Below are positions 12,324 through 23,829 of a stretch of DNA of 64,000 nucleotides, piece after piece. The notes beneath the pieces were generated by a model. The model was not told where the DNA came from. It ran no database searches and was given only the letters and a program-made list of their open reading frames with translations. The position numbers were made by a program, and so were the translations under genes. The stretch is taken from positions 186,001 through 250,000 of the forward strand of contig QUOL01000014.1 in NCBI GenBank assembly GCA_009761415.1. Direction: 5' to 3'. The first letter of the stretch is position 1, and every line of letters starts with the position of its first letter. This DNA is from Sarcomyxa edulis (Eukaryota > Basidiomycota > Agaricomycetes > Agaricales > Mycenaceae).

Positions 12324-13074
12324 TTTGATGAGAGTAGAATACATCTCAAGTAGAGAAGTTTGAGGGTAAGAATTCGAGATAGAGAGGAGGAAGAGATGTG
12401 TGTTGATAGTGAAGGAAACGAATTCCGAGTTCGGCCAAAGATCTTGCTCTCTGACTTCTCTCATGAACTCGACGCTCAAAATATTTTGTCTCCTCTTCAT
12501 GCACCGAAAGACGGCCTGTAACAAACATGTCATTCTATTTCTATCCTGAAGGACGACTTCTTTGAAGTGCCAGTGAATGCAAAGTGAATGTTGGTAGCGA
12601 CATCGAATGGATTATGGACTAAGGTGGACTAGATCTGGTCCGTCAAGTATATTTCATGGTATGCCAATATTCGTTGATAGGGTTCTTGCGCTCATGATTA
12701 TTTATACAGTACATTCCACGCCAATCTTCGAACGCGTACATGTCCAATTCGCGCCCCATGTGCAACAGATTGACGAGAAATAGAGTGTATTCGGTATGGT
12801 TCCGATTGTATGTCGTCGGCAGCTACGGGTAGCTACCGCCTGAATCGAGAGGAGTCGACCTTCAAGCCTCAACGCCGAATGACTGACTGCCGTTGGCGAC
12901 GTCTTGTTATCCACTATGTTCCACACGCGCACGCATCAGAAAGGTTTATCAAGAATAGCCAGGTGCATGTGCTACAAATGTACCTCCAACGTGCTTCTTT
13001 GGCAATGCATAAAAGCACCAATGGCATATGTGAACGTTGCCTGTCGATTCTCTGTACAGTCTCGCACCAGGATC
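12324..13074. other. Intergenic divergent promoter region
   Basis: About 750 bp between the divergent SDHAF3 and secreted-nuclease starts. Open frames on both strands (for example plus 12810-13196) lack motifs. No repeat was noticed. It probably holds both promoters and 5' leaders. Confidence 0.4.
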
Positions 13075-15415
13075 ATGATCTCTATAACGTCGACGACAAT
13101 TTTCTCAAGTCTGTTTGCGTTGGCACTTTCTACCAGCGTGACGGACATTCAGGGCATAGCTTTCCAGTCTCCACTCGCTGGGAAAACTGTGCATAATGTA
13201 ACAGGTGTTGTCACTGCCAAGGTATGTGGTCTAACTGTTATCGAAACGCAAAGCTAATTCCATCACCCTGAGACATCTAACGGGTTTTTCATCACCGGAG
13301 AGCCTGTTGATGATGTCCGTATATCCAATGGACTGAGCATCTTCTCAACTTCCAAGACAGTGTTGGCCAAGGTCTCTGTAGGGGACAATGTCTCCCTTAG
13401 CGGCGTGGTGTCAGAGTTTCGTTCTGACTCGAACGACCTGTTCGGGACTGAAATCGATTCCCCTACAGACATTGTCATCCTCTCCTCGAACAACACCCTC
13501 ACCCCTGTAATCCTCGGCGTAGACAGAAGCCCTCCTACTCAGGATCTCTCTGCACTCGATGTCGGCCCAGATGGAATACTTTCAGTACCAAACAATGTTA
13601 GTCGTATAGAGTAAGAAACTCAGATCTTTTTCCTGTGCTGCAAATTGACCTTCCGTGGTCAATCTTTTTGTAGAACCGTAAATGCTACGTTAGTCCCCAC
13701 CAGATTTGGCCTTGACTTCTGGTCCAGTCTGGAGGGACAACTCGTCAAGATACCGAGTCCTATTGCCATCGATTTCGAGAACGAATTTGGTGAATTTTGG
13801 GTCCGCGGGAATTGGCCTGTTACTGGTGGAAACGGCCGCGGAGGCTTGACCATCACTGCAAATGCTACGGGTGATGTCGACACCAACCCGGAGAGTGAGT
13901 TGAAAACTGTCATCAGTTTCGAAATCTAGCTGATCCTCCTTTGCGTCTAGTGATTATCGTAGGAACACCGTTGGACGACACTGATAATCCTACGACTGCG
14001 ATAGGGAAGAAATTTACAGATATCGTGGGTATAGTTCAATACCAGTAAGTTACGAATGTTGTTTCTTTGCTTGCATCACACACTTGCTCATATCGAGGAA
14101 CAATTAGGTTTGGCTTCTACTACGTTCGGCCGCTCACCGCCCCCAGTGTCACTTTTACGCCAGATTCTACCGTGCCCGTCACTAATCTGACATCATCCAG
14201 CACTGATGAATGCACGCTTACGATAGGAGACTACAATGTAAGCATCCTTTTCTAGTCAAACGGAAATAAATACCTTATACCTCTGCTCATTCATAAACCA
14301 TTCACGGCAGATCGATAACATGGCACCAACATCGCCTCACATGGGTGCCGTTGCAACGCATATCGCCATAGCTCTCAAGACCCCTGATATCGTCTTCGTA
14401 CAAGAGATACAAGACAACAGCGGTCCCACAGACGATGGCACTGTTATTGCGAATTTGACGCTCTCGAATTTGGTTGCGGAAATTGCTAACGCGAGTAATG
14501 GCGTGGTATATGATTTCCTTGAGATTGCCCCCGTGAACGACCAAGATGGAGGTCAGCCAGGCGGAAATATTCGACAAGCGTATCTGTAGGCTCATTTTTT
14601 GCCAATGACCACCGGCTCATCGTTATGTCTCTACTTACTCTGCACGACAGATACCGCCCAGAGAAATTGAGTCTTGTGCCTGGATCCCCTGCTGGTGGTT
14701 CATTGGATGCAGTAGAGGTAACCACTGTTGATGGCCAGGTCGGCTTAAAGTGCGCTCTAATCTGCCTAATAGTGTTTAGACGGCCACTGACCTCGAGTTA
14801 TTCAATCACATAGTTTTAACCCAGGTCGGATTGACCCGACTAGTGATGCATGGGATTCGTCACGAAAACCTCTTGTTGCATTATGGAAAACGCCATCCGG
14901 ACACCGTCTTTTCACAGTAAATCTTCATCTCACCGCCAAGCTCGACAGCTCTTCCACTTGGGGAGATGCTAGACCTCCCGTCAATGAGTTAGTCGAGCAA
15001 CGCACAAGCCAGGTCAGCGAAGTCGCGGTAAGTCTTCTACTCTATCTTAGTCTCTTGTCACTCGGATTGAACGATGTTTACTTAGACCTTCGTGACTTCC
15101 GTTTTGGCGAAGGATTCGAGCGCAAACATCGTGGTGGCGGGAGATTGTAATGAGTTTTTACAAACTCGATCTGTCTTCGCCTCTTTGGAAACAGTGATGA
15201 AAGATATTGACGAGGTCGCAGGTATTGACCCAGTGGAACGATATACGTATGTCTTCGACGGAAATACGGAGCAGCTAGATCACATGTTTCTTTCCGAGTC
15301 TATCCAAAGTCGGGTGGCGCAGGTGGAGCATGTGCATGTCAATAACTGGTCACCTAGTTTCAACGCTAGGGCAAGTGACCACGATCCGACTGTAGGGAAA
15401 ATTCAACTTTGTTAG
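13075..15415 (+). CDS. Secreted endonuclease/exonuclease/phosphatase-family nuclease
   Basis: The protein has a signal peptide (MISITSTTIFSSLFALALS) and then an N-terminal OB-like domain found in ExeM/NucH-type extracellular nucleases (FQSPLAGKTVHNVTGVVTAK, RISNGLSIFSTSKTVLAKVS, DLFGTEIDSPTDIVIL). The catalytic endonuclease/exonuclease/phosphatase fold follows. It is marked by IVFVQEIQDNSGPTDD (metal-binding Glu), GGNIRQAYLYRPEKL, NLHLTAKLDSSSTWGDARPP, VVAGDCNEF (Gly-Asp-x-Asn) and the terminal RASDHDPTVG (Asp-His dyad). At 14740-14815 the frame is restored by an intron with a GTGCGC donor at 14751 and a CACATAG acceptor at 14813, which joins GQVGL to NFNPGRIDPT. The gene is intact and probably acts outside the cell in nucleic-acid scavenging. 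Confidence 0.85.
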
Positions 15416-16045
15416 TTGTGCATATTTGAATGCAGGCGTTTCGATCCCACGGCCCATGATACGATTAGTTCAATGACCCAGACGGTTATGTATCACTTTG
15501 AATGCGCCTTCTCAGAATCGAAGTAGGGAAACACCATCCGTCACACACGCGTGAATGTGGCCACGTCCAAGTCACAATCAACGAGGTCACGTCACCATGG
15601 CTTTCCTGTCTTACTCGACCTAATGGTTCAGCACATCTGTAAATCGGCGATATTCTCTCTATAATCCCTCTCTGTTCTTTGTTTAAAACTCTTACAAACC
15701 CATTATCTTGCTGAACTCGCTTCAGTCGCATTCCTAGCTAGTCCTCGCAAGCCTAAAATGTAACGGGCAAGGCACCGAGGCTGGAAGAGGAAGGAATAGT
15801 CTGGTGTGACAGACTAGCGACGAAGTCAGAGAGAACTTAGATAGGATCCTCGATACTGAGAGATGCCAATTACTGGCGTTGATTAGACAAAGAGAAAAGA
15901 AAGTGTACAGGTGGCGATCAGATAAGGTGTGACTAGCGTGACTATCGGAGTAACGAGCTGAGTGTAATGGACCGGCATTAGCCTGACCATTACATAAAAC
16001 TCGACATCGATACCATTAGAGGATCTCGGTCAGGAGCTCTGCCCG
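15416..16045. other. Intergenic region, no gene seen
   Basis: About 630 bp upstream of the polo-like kinase. The 81-codon minus-strand frame at 15486-15731 has no recognisable features. No repeats or RNA genes were identified. Confidence 0.4.
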
Positions 16046-19000
16046 ATGATTGCCCCCTCGCTCCATGAAATGATGCTCGAAGGGGATGAGCACACATCCT
16101 CTTCCCTAGACGTAAGCCTAAACTCTGTGCCCGAATGTGCTACCAGTATGGAAGGATGTATTCACTCCTTTTGAAAGGACTACACAATCATTCGACAAAT
16201 TGGCAAGGGAGGTACATCCACCGTCTACTTGGCTACTTGCAATCGTGGCCGATTCTTAAAACGACAAGTTGCTATCAAAAAGGTGAGTCAGTGCTGTAAC
16301 GATGTTCCTCATGATTGTCCATCAAATTTTTGCCCGCCGATGTCTTCAGATCCCGAAAGAGCTTCCGAATAAGTCCTCTCCCGTGATACCGTATCTCGCG
16401 TCCTCTACCTCACTACATGGTGCCCTCCATCATCCCACTATCGTTTCCTTACTCTCGACTTTTGTGACACCATCAGCACACTTCCATGTCCTTGAGCTAT
16501 GTATTCAGGGCACTTTGACCTCTTATATGCGACTTCGCGATCCCCCTACCCTTTCCGAAGGTGAACTCAGAGGACTTCTCGAATGCTTGGTCGATGCTCT
16601 AATGTATTTGAGAAGGGAGCTTGTAATACACAGAGATATCAAACCGGACAACATACTGTTGACAAACGACTATCAAATTGTACGTGTCTTAGATTGTGCT
16701 CTCCCAAGTGGTTTTTGACACGCATATATAGAAATTATCCGATTTTGGCCTTGCGACAAGACTTCCTAGCTTGACTTCAACAACTTCGACATTCTGTGGC
16801 TCCCCTAATTATGTCTCTCCGTGAGCATGCACTTCATTTCAATGAATATTGCATTTCCTGATCCTTCGCTAGAGAAATCGTCGCTGGGTTACCATATACT
16901 TTCAGCACCGACCTTTGGTCTCTTGGAGCCTCGTCAATAACTTGTCTCACTGGGTTGCCTCCATTCGAGGTAGGACATCGTATCCTCTAAATCATCGTTA
17001 TGCTGAGAGGTCGCTCAATGTAGGCAGACACTGTCCCCGAGATATTTGAGAACGTGTCGCGAGCATCATACACTCTTCCGTCGGACGTTTCCTTTGATGC
17101 TATGGATCTTATCATGAGTCTTCTTCAAACGGTACACTGATACCGTTGATTTGTCTCACAAACATTCTAGTTGCTCATATTTAGTCTGCCAGAACCCCCG
17201 AGACCGAATCGACCTTCATCGAGTCATGTCTCATCCTTTTTTTGCCTCCTCACTCCCAGCGGTCAATCTTGGACCTTATCCCATAACAGGCAAGAAAAGC
17301 CAGTCCCCTCATGCCAGCAACGCCAACCTTCTCAAGCCGCCGATATTGCCCTCGAAACCTATTCCACGTAAGATATACCCTAATCTTGTGCCTTTGCGAA
17401 AGCCCCGACGATTGACTTTGGGAGACATGCGTAACAACGATTCGAGGAACGTACTCTGCCAAGAACTATCCTCGAAAGCCACCTCATCCACGCGACGTGT
17501 TGCATCTAATCCTCTCCCTCGCCGTGACTCTCACGCACTTGACTCGAGAGTGGTGGCCTCTGCGTCGATCCCCGTGGGAGAAGCATCTTCTTTGTCTGAA
17601 GATCGTCCTTTAGTACCTCTGTCCTTCCGGCAATCGACACCAACCTCTTCAGGCATGGACATTGGATCCGATGGAACCCGAGTGTCTCCCCACTATCCAT
17701 TGCATAAGAATGCATCTCAAGAGATACCCCTAGCCCGAGATCTACCCAACCCCGTTCAATTTCCTAACAAGATCAAAGGAGATCGTGCACATATCCTAGT
17801 AGTGCGTTGATTCAACTAAATCGCTGATGAAATCTCTCATCAGTGCGCTTTGTCTAGGAAACGTTCGAAGCGAATCATAATTACGCGTCTGTGCCCTCCT
17901 CCACACAGGTTCCTGTGGGCACGACTCGTCCTAAGCCCTTCGATACTCTACTGCTCAACCCTCAAACGCATAGAATTATACATGGACAAGTGACCATCCT
18001 TGCATCTCATTCAACCTTAGTCGATCTTCGTCACGGCGAACGTAGGAGAGGAAACACAGGTGATAAAGTTTTAGTCGTTAATCCAGATGGGACTGAGGCA
18101 AGAAATCCCTTCGAATCCTTCGAAATTCCGTTTTTGATGTATCTGTTGCAGGTGAAAGTATACAGTGCACCTCATTTGAACACGTCATGCTGCCTAGTCG
18201 AACCTATGGCGGTATATTCCACGCAGAATCTGCCCTTGGCATATTGGAAACAATACAACGACGCGAGCGATTTGATCCGCCAAATCAAGGAGAGGACACC
18301 CAAGGTCAATAGACCAAGCGTTTCTCTATCCAAACGTATCTTATCAATTCCCACAGCTGGTACTGTACAAACCTGAAGCAAAGTGCACCTTGATGGCCAA
18401 TGGACCAGAGGCCGACATCGAGCTACTCTTTCGATCCCCACATAGCGAACACGGATCTACACTGCAGAGCGAGGGGTTTACGGCGAGCATGCGCATTCGG
18501 CTCAAACGTGGACCTCGTACAATTGAAATTGCGCGATTCGTCTCTATCAATCAAGGTGGAGAATGGACGAAGAGAGTGCTTCCCATTGTTGAAGGTAATT
18601 GTGGAGTAGGTCGTGTAGAATGGGGAACATTGGAACAGAGCGAACGAGACGGGCTGGCCCATCTGGTGAATTTTCTGGACCTTTGTCAAGAGGTTGAGAG
18701 ATCTTCTACCGGTCCAGGTACCACAAAGACCCCATCATTGCGAAATCTCCCCGTTAAGAAGTCTAGTAATGAGCGGCCCCTTGGAAATCCTAACAGTCAT
18801 ACCTTGCAATCACAATCACGAAGTTCAACTCTCTCATCAATTCACGTTCCTCCGCGACCACCAAAACTCTCTTCATTCCCACGACAATTCGGAAACGGCG
18901 AGACAAAGAAGATTTTCACTCGAGACGCGGGAACCGTTTCTGCAGAGTTGCTTCCAGTGTGGGGCCCACACGACGACGACGACGACAAAGACCTTACAGT

Positions 19001-19339
19001 GGAGGGACATGGAATTCAGACTAGATTTATTCCTTCCGTTGGCTGGTGTATACGTTATGGATCAAGAGTCTCTCAAGGAGGTCGATATCGAATAATGTTC
19101 CTAGATGGAGTGGCACTAGAGATCGACGTCGACGAAGAACTGGTGGAATTTACCAGTCGCTCAGGAAATGTGACAAGGTCAGTACTGGTGGACGTCCGAT
19201 AGTGATAACCCAAATGAGAATAAACACTCCTCACAGGCATGACATTCGAGACTGCAATTCAAAACGCAAGATCGGGGAGCGAATGAAAGTTTTCGAAGAG
19301 TTTGTGTCCATGTTTGACACCGGGTCAGAGAGTATGTAA
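16046..19339 (+). CDS. PLK4/SAK-type polo-like serine/threonine kinase
   Basis: The N-terminal kinase domain starts a few residues in: DYTIIRQIGKGGTSTVYLA (glycine loop), VAIKK, then VIHRDIKPDNILL, KLSDFGLATRL, FCGSPNYVSPEIV and FSTDLWSLGASSI. It ends DAMDLIMSLLQTNPRDRIDL and HRVMSHPFF. A long Ser/Pro-rich linker follows. The next block matches the PLK4 cryptic polo box: STQNLPLAYWKQYNDASDLI, RQIKERTPKVN and AKCTLMANGPEADIELLF. A last polo-box-like stretch reads IPSVGWCIRYGSR and RIMFLDGVALEIDVD. The tail exon ends RMKVFEEFVSMFDTGSESM. All catalytic motifs are intact. PLK4 drives centriole duplication in animals. Fungal SPB-bearing lineages are thought to lack centrioles, so its role here is unknown. 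The ATG at 16046 was chosen; 16070 is an in-frame alternative. The stop lies 38 bp from the convergent dehydrogenase. Confidence 0.88.
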
Positions 19340-19377
19340 AAGGATGCGATATGATCACAATTCTCCGTCCAGCGTGC

Positions 19378-20965
19378 TCAGAATGATTTGAGCTCCAGTC
19401 CATGGCTTCGTCCGGTTTTTCCAGATTGGATTTCGTCGACGGTATATTTGATACACTGCGCAGTATCCCACTGCGGTCGGTATCTGCGGAAAAGGTGTCG
19501 ACATCTCGTATAATCCAGGCAAATATAGATCAGGTTAACTCACCCGAGCGCCTTTCGAGCTCGAGAATCGTCAATGACGATGTCACTCATATATTCAAAC
19601 GTGGAAGGTTGGAGGTATACGAGTCGACCCATCCATTTCGGGTTTAAGGCCGGTTTTGAGTGGACGAATAAGCAAAATGGTACAAGAAAGTAGTATCGAA
19701 CGAACAAGACGAATTCCACAATGTGTGCGATAAGATAGATCAAGAGGGGCGAGACTTCATCCAGGATAATGGGCCGGGTAGAATAGTGCTAGAGTTGGGA
19801 TGAGATCGTGCGAAAGAAGAGAAGTACGAAAACAACAACCTTGACTGCATTACGAGTATCTTGCAACCTCCACGCAGGGCCATTGCCCGAGACCAAAAAC
19901 GCCTGCCCGCTGGTCGAATCTGGAATGCGACGGAGGGCATCCTCGTACATCAGATGGGCAGCGGCTGCGTCCCAGACGCAAATGTTAGTCGAGCTCCACA
20001 TTTTGTCCCATACGGGCACGCGGGGCATCGTAAGGGTGCTGGTTAATAGCCGGTCATTTGGGCCTATTATCGTGCTGAGAGGGCAGCCGCATGTTATAGA
20101 CAGAGAGATCGACAAGGTCAGAGAAATACGCACTAGCCTGGACGAATAATGCCTGTCTTCAATTGTTTCCTATTAGCGTTGATGACGAGCTGTTCTGCCA
20201 AGAGTTTCGACCGTGAATAACAACTCGCAGATGACTGAGAAGGAGACAGAGGTTCGTCGAAGTCGCTGACGACAACGGCATTGTAAGGAGGTGAGCGGTA
20301 GTCTAAGCCCAGTCTCATGAATTTGGGCCGAGGGATGGCTGTATCGGCGGTAGACGTGTATATCAGAATAGCAGAGGGCAACTCTTTCGCGACTTGAAGG
20401 ACGTGGTCGATACCGTCCACGTTCATGTGCTTGGACGCGGGCCAGCAGTACGAGGCTCTCTCCCAAAAGCGGATGAGAGCTGCTGTAAGGTAAATCACGT
20501 CTGGCGGAGAACCAGTCGCACTGAATGGTCTCGTCAGTCCGTCCCGAACGGACTGTAGAGAAGTAATATCTGTTCGAATATAGGTAACCGATGTATCAGT
20601 AGATATGGTCATTGAGGGTGGATTGATGTCCAAGATCCTGATGTTCGTCTCTCCTCGTAAGAGTAAAAGTCGTACAACGTATCTGTTGTTGACAGTGGGT
20701 TCATAAATCAGTCTGAAATCTATTTGAGTGTGACTTGCGTTCCGAGGAACCCTGAACCTCCTATTATAGCATATCCTGCATGAGTGGCCTGACGGGGTAT
20801 GCCTTTGCGCATGTCGACGCCCTCGTAGGAGACCTTGGAGAGCTGTTCTGGAGACAGAGGGACCTGAGGTTTCGCAGCAGGATGTGGACCCCGAAGTCGC
20901 CTAGAGAGCATTGAGAGAAAAGATGTCACTCCAAGGAGTGGTAACAGTATGCACAAAGTGTCCAT
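19378..20965 (-). CDS. 3-beta-hydroxysteroid dehydrogenase/sterol 4-alpha-carboxylate 3-dehydrogenase-like NAD(P) oxidoreductase
   Basis: This is a membrane-anchored short-chain dehydrogenase of the extended family, probably acting on sterols (ERG26-like) or related lipids. The N-terminal anchor is MDTLCILLPLLGVTSFLSML. The Rossmann nucleotide motif AIIGGSGFLGTQV follows. Later exons carry RILDINPPSMT, VIYLTAALIRFWERASYCW and HMNVDGIDHVLQVAKELP, then the catalytic Tyr-x3-Lys in CYSRSKLLAEQLV and TGIIRPG. The C-terminal half has NICVWDAAAAHLMYEDAL and GQAFLVSGNGPAWRLQD. Another hydrophobic segment is LLIYLIAHIVEFVLFVRYYF, and the end is TAQCIKYTVDEIQSGKTGR. It is intact. The exact substrate cannot be told from sequence; yeast Erg26 is the nearest known relative by layout. 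Confidence 0.85.
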
Positions 20966-21261
20966 TTGATAGTGACTCTCAAGAAAGGAGTGTTTCCCAG
21001 CGACAAGACGACCAAGTCATGGAGAGGACGTTGCTTCTTGAATGATGGAAATTTTGGAATTTGGAAGCCATGTGGAAGCCATGTGATCGGCGGCTGCGTT
21101 TGCAACTCGCGTATCATACTTTCTTTTTCAAAAAGAACAGAACCTCCGAATAGAACAACCAACAAATTACTTAGACGACCCTTCCCTGAGCACATATAAT
21201 TGCTATGTATACCAAGGTGAGATCTGCGCCAGAGTAATTCCTCTTTCTACTTCCCTCCACC
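20966..21261. promoter_or_regulatory. Putative divergent promoter, sterol dehydrogenase / DUF6534 copy B
   Basis: This 296-bp gap separates two divergent start codons, so it must hold both promoters. No clear TATA box was picked out, although an AT-rich stretch (catataattgctatgta) sits about 60 bp before the DUF6534 start. Confidence 0.4.
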
Positions 21262-23562
21262 ATGTCAGACCTTGTTCCTACCACAGTCGGAAGCCTCAAT
21301 CTTGAGCATCTCGAGGCTACTCTGGGCGCATTCTTCATTGGATATATATTTTCGATGAGTACGTCTGATTCATTGTTGAGAAATGCGCGTCGTCTAACTC
21401 GTAACTAGTTGGATACGGCTTCACTTTCTTTCAGACCTACGTGTATTATATATGTTATCCCAAAGATCACTGGGTTATACGCTCAACGGTACGAAACCTT
21501 CAAAAATAAGTCTACCTCTTCCTATTGAAGGATACGACTCTTTGCAGGTAGCGTTGCTCTGGTACGAGATTTCAGAGGCTCTGGTAACACGGCACTTCCT
21601 CACAATCAGTCGTATACAGTGCGATCGATACTACAACATCAGGACTTGGTCAGTATCCTGACGGGGTCATTCTGAGAACACTGACCAACGTACTCTACAG
21701 AATCTCAAGCGTGAGTCGACATGTTCTAAACGAAATCGTGGATGGTATTGAGGTCGCGACTGCCAGTCTGTATCACTATCTGGTCGAGTTGTTCCCATAC
21801 ACACAGGGCCTACGGGATGCTACTCAGTGCGTGTGACAGATATCACTAGAATTGAACCATACCAATTTCGATCGTACTCTTCAGATCGTTCCGTGTAAGC
21901 ATTCATCTTGGATATTTGGTTCACGCTTATAGGTTGTTTACATTGGGATCGTAGGCGGAGAACTTTCTATCTGTACGTGATTCTGATTTTTCTATAAACA
22001 CATACGCTCAAAAGAGTTCAGGTTCTTGTCATCTTTGTGGTTCAAATGTATGTACATGCTCAAAATTACGCTGGACATCTCGGAGCTCACACGATTGGCA
22101 GGTTCTACGTCTCCCGGATCTACAATCGTGAGTCCTCATGTGTCAAGATGCGCAAACACCCTGTGATATCCCGAATGTCGCAGTGAGTAAGAATGTCATT
22201 GTTGCTGGCTCTATTGTGAGTTTGTGATATTGCTTGACGCCATTGTGGCACTGAAATCTCTCTTAGAGTCTTATTGCGACGATTGGGTTCAGTGAGTGTG
22301 ACTGTTATCAAACTATTGGGATCGGCCTAACCGAATGTTTTAGTCCTTGGCGTTGGTAAGTGAGAAGCTCAACATCGTCGACAGAATATTTGACCGCCAC
22401 CTCTGTGATTTATAAAAGTCATGAGCGTCAGATTGTATGTTCTCCACCATTGTCTGTCTGCCAAAGACCCTTACCTTCTACAACAGAATCAACGATCCTA
22501 CGTTTAGTGATTTGCAAGAAAGCGGGTCAAAGGTATGACACCGCTTCTTCTTAATACAGATATTACTCACGACGAATGGGATCAGGGTGTTGTTGCAGGC
22601 TGTCAGGCAATGTTGACGCTCTCCGCCCTCATGATCTTTAGTGCCTTGTGCTTCTACCTAGACCCTGCGCGTGTTCCTGGCTCCAAGGCGTAGGTGGTTT
22701 TCACTTGGAATATAGCTCTGTATATCCACTGACTCAAGGGCTCGTTTTTCTATTAGATTATCTGGGAACTTCAATAAGTTCATTACATTCTTTATTACTC
22801 GTGCAGGTGGGGCAGCTTTGGTTCAATTTTTATATTTCATCACAGTGAGTGCCCTTCCGGATAAGTCGTTGCGTTGCTCATTTGGTGTGGTCCTCCAGTT
22901 CGTTTCAATGCCTGAGAAGCAGATATGGATCCCATTCCATCTCGTCGTTAGCAAATGTTAGTATTCTCCAGTCACTTGTCAGGCTTGGTTGTCCAAGGGT
23001 CTCAATACTTTGTCGTAGTGTTTGTCAACAGTCTCATCACCATGTACGTCTCATGTCACATCGGGTCCTCTCATCTCACGCCTAACGTGAATCTCCATAG
23101 GCTTAACTGCCGAGAAATCTTCCGCGGGCAAGGTTTCCACGAAGAAACCCAACACACTATGTCCAGCGGCCATCGTAAGACTGGCGGTTCCTTTGGTGGA
23201 AGTGCCATTCGCACCAATCCCGCTGCCGTACGTTTCAATGTTGGTGATAGCAAGGTGCATGCTTTTCTCGGCTATCGACTCCCATTATGCTCAACATCAC
23301 TCGTTAGCCTGTCATCAACATTGAGGTATCCCGCACGGTCGAACATGACAACTCCGGGAAAGCTGGTTACGATTTTGAGGAGACTGTACGTTCCTCGACC
23401 CCTTACCTATCCTCCTAATGCTCATTCAAGGCCATGACTTTGTCCAGCAGTCGCTCAGCGAGGAGGTCAGTGCAGTTTAGATGCCTTTTTTTGCATTTAC
23501 ACTAAGCAACTCATTCATTCTGGTAGCGTTCTCGTGACAAGCAAGCAAGCTATGGGGTGTAG
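21262..23562 (+). CDS. DUF6534-type seven-helix membrane protein, copy B
   Basis: Paralogue of the gene at 5.8 kb. It starts MSDLVPTTVGSLNLEHLEAT then LGAFFIGYIFSM. After a GTACGT intron come IGYGFTFFQTYVYYICYPKD and HWVIRST, then ALLWYEISEALVTRHFLTI. Middle exons give FYVSRIYNLSKNVIVAGSI. The last helices read FNKFITFFITRAGGAALVQF, then MPEKQIWIPFHLVVSK and LFVNSLITM, followed by LNCREIF. The cytoplasmic tail continues SGHRKTGGSFGGSAIRTNP, PVINIEVSRTVEHDNSGKAG, a microexon encoding QSLSEE, and RSRDKQASYGV before the stop. The tail order matches copy A exon by exon. Function is unknown. At least ten introns, all GT-AG where resolved. Confidence 0.85.
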
Positions 23563-23829
23563 GCCATGCACCGCGATGCACAATGTCAAAACGGGATGGA
23601 AATTACCTGGATAGCAATCCTCCCTGGTACTACTTCTCTGTCATATACCTACATAATTTTACTACCGTAGTATCGGTCTGTGTCCGAGCAAGCTTGTACC
23701 TGCAAACGAAGAAGCTTGTAGCTGCCGGAGTTGTAATATTTGAAGGGCCGACTCCGCGACGTTCCTACGGCGGCAATTTGCAACATCAAATGAGTGCTAA
23801 TTTCCATCGAAAAATTCTACAAACAGGCT

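Noticed and set aside
14780..14815. Apparent frameshift in the secreted nuclease
   Set aside because: A donor at 14751 (GTGCGC) with the acceptor ending at 14813 joins GQVGL to NFNPGRIDPT in frame, so no mutation is needed.
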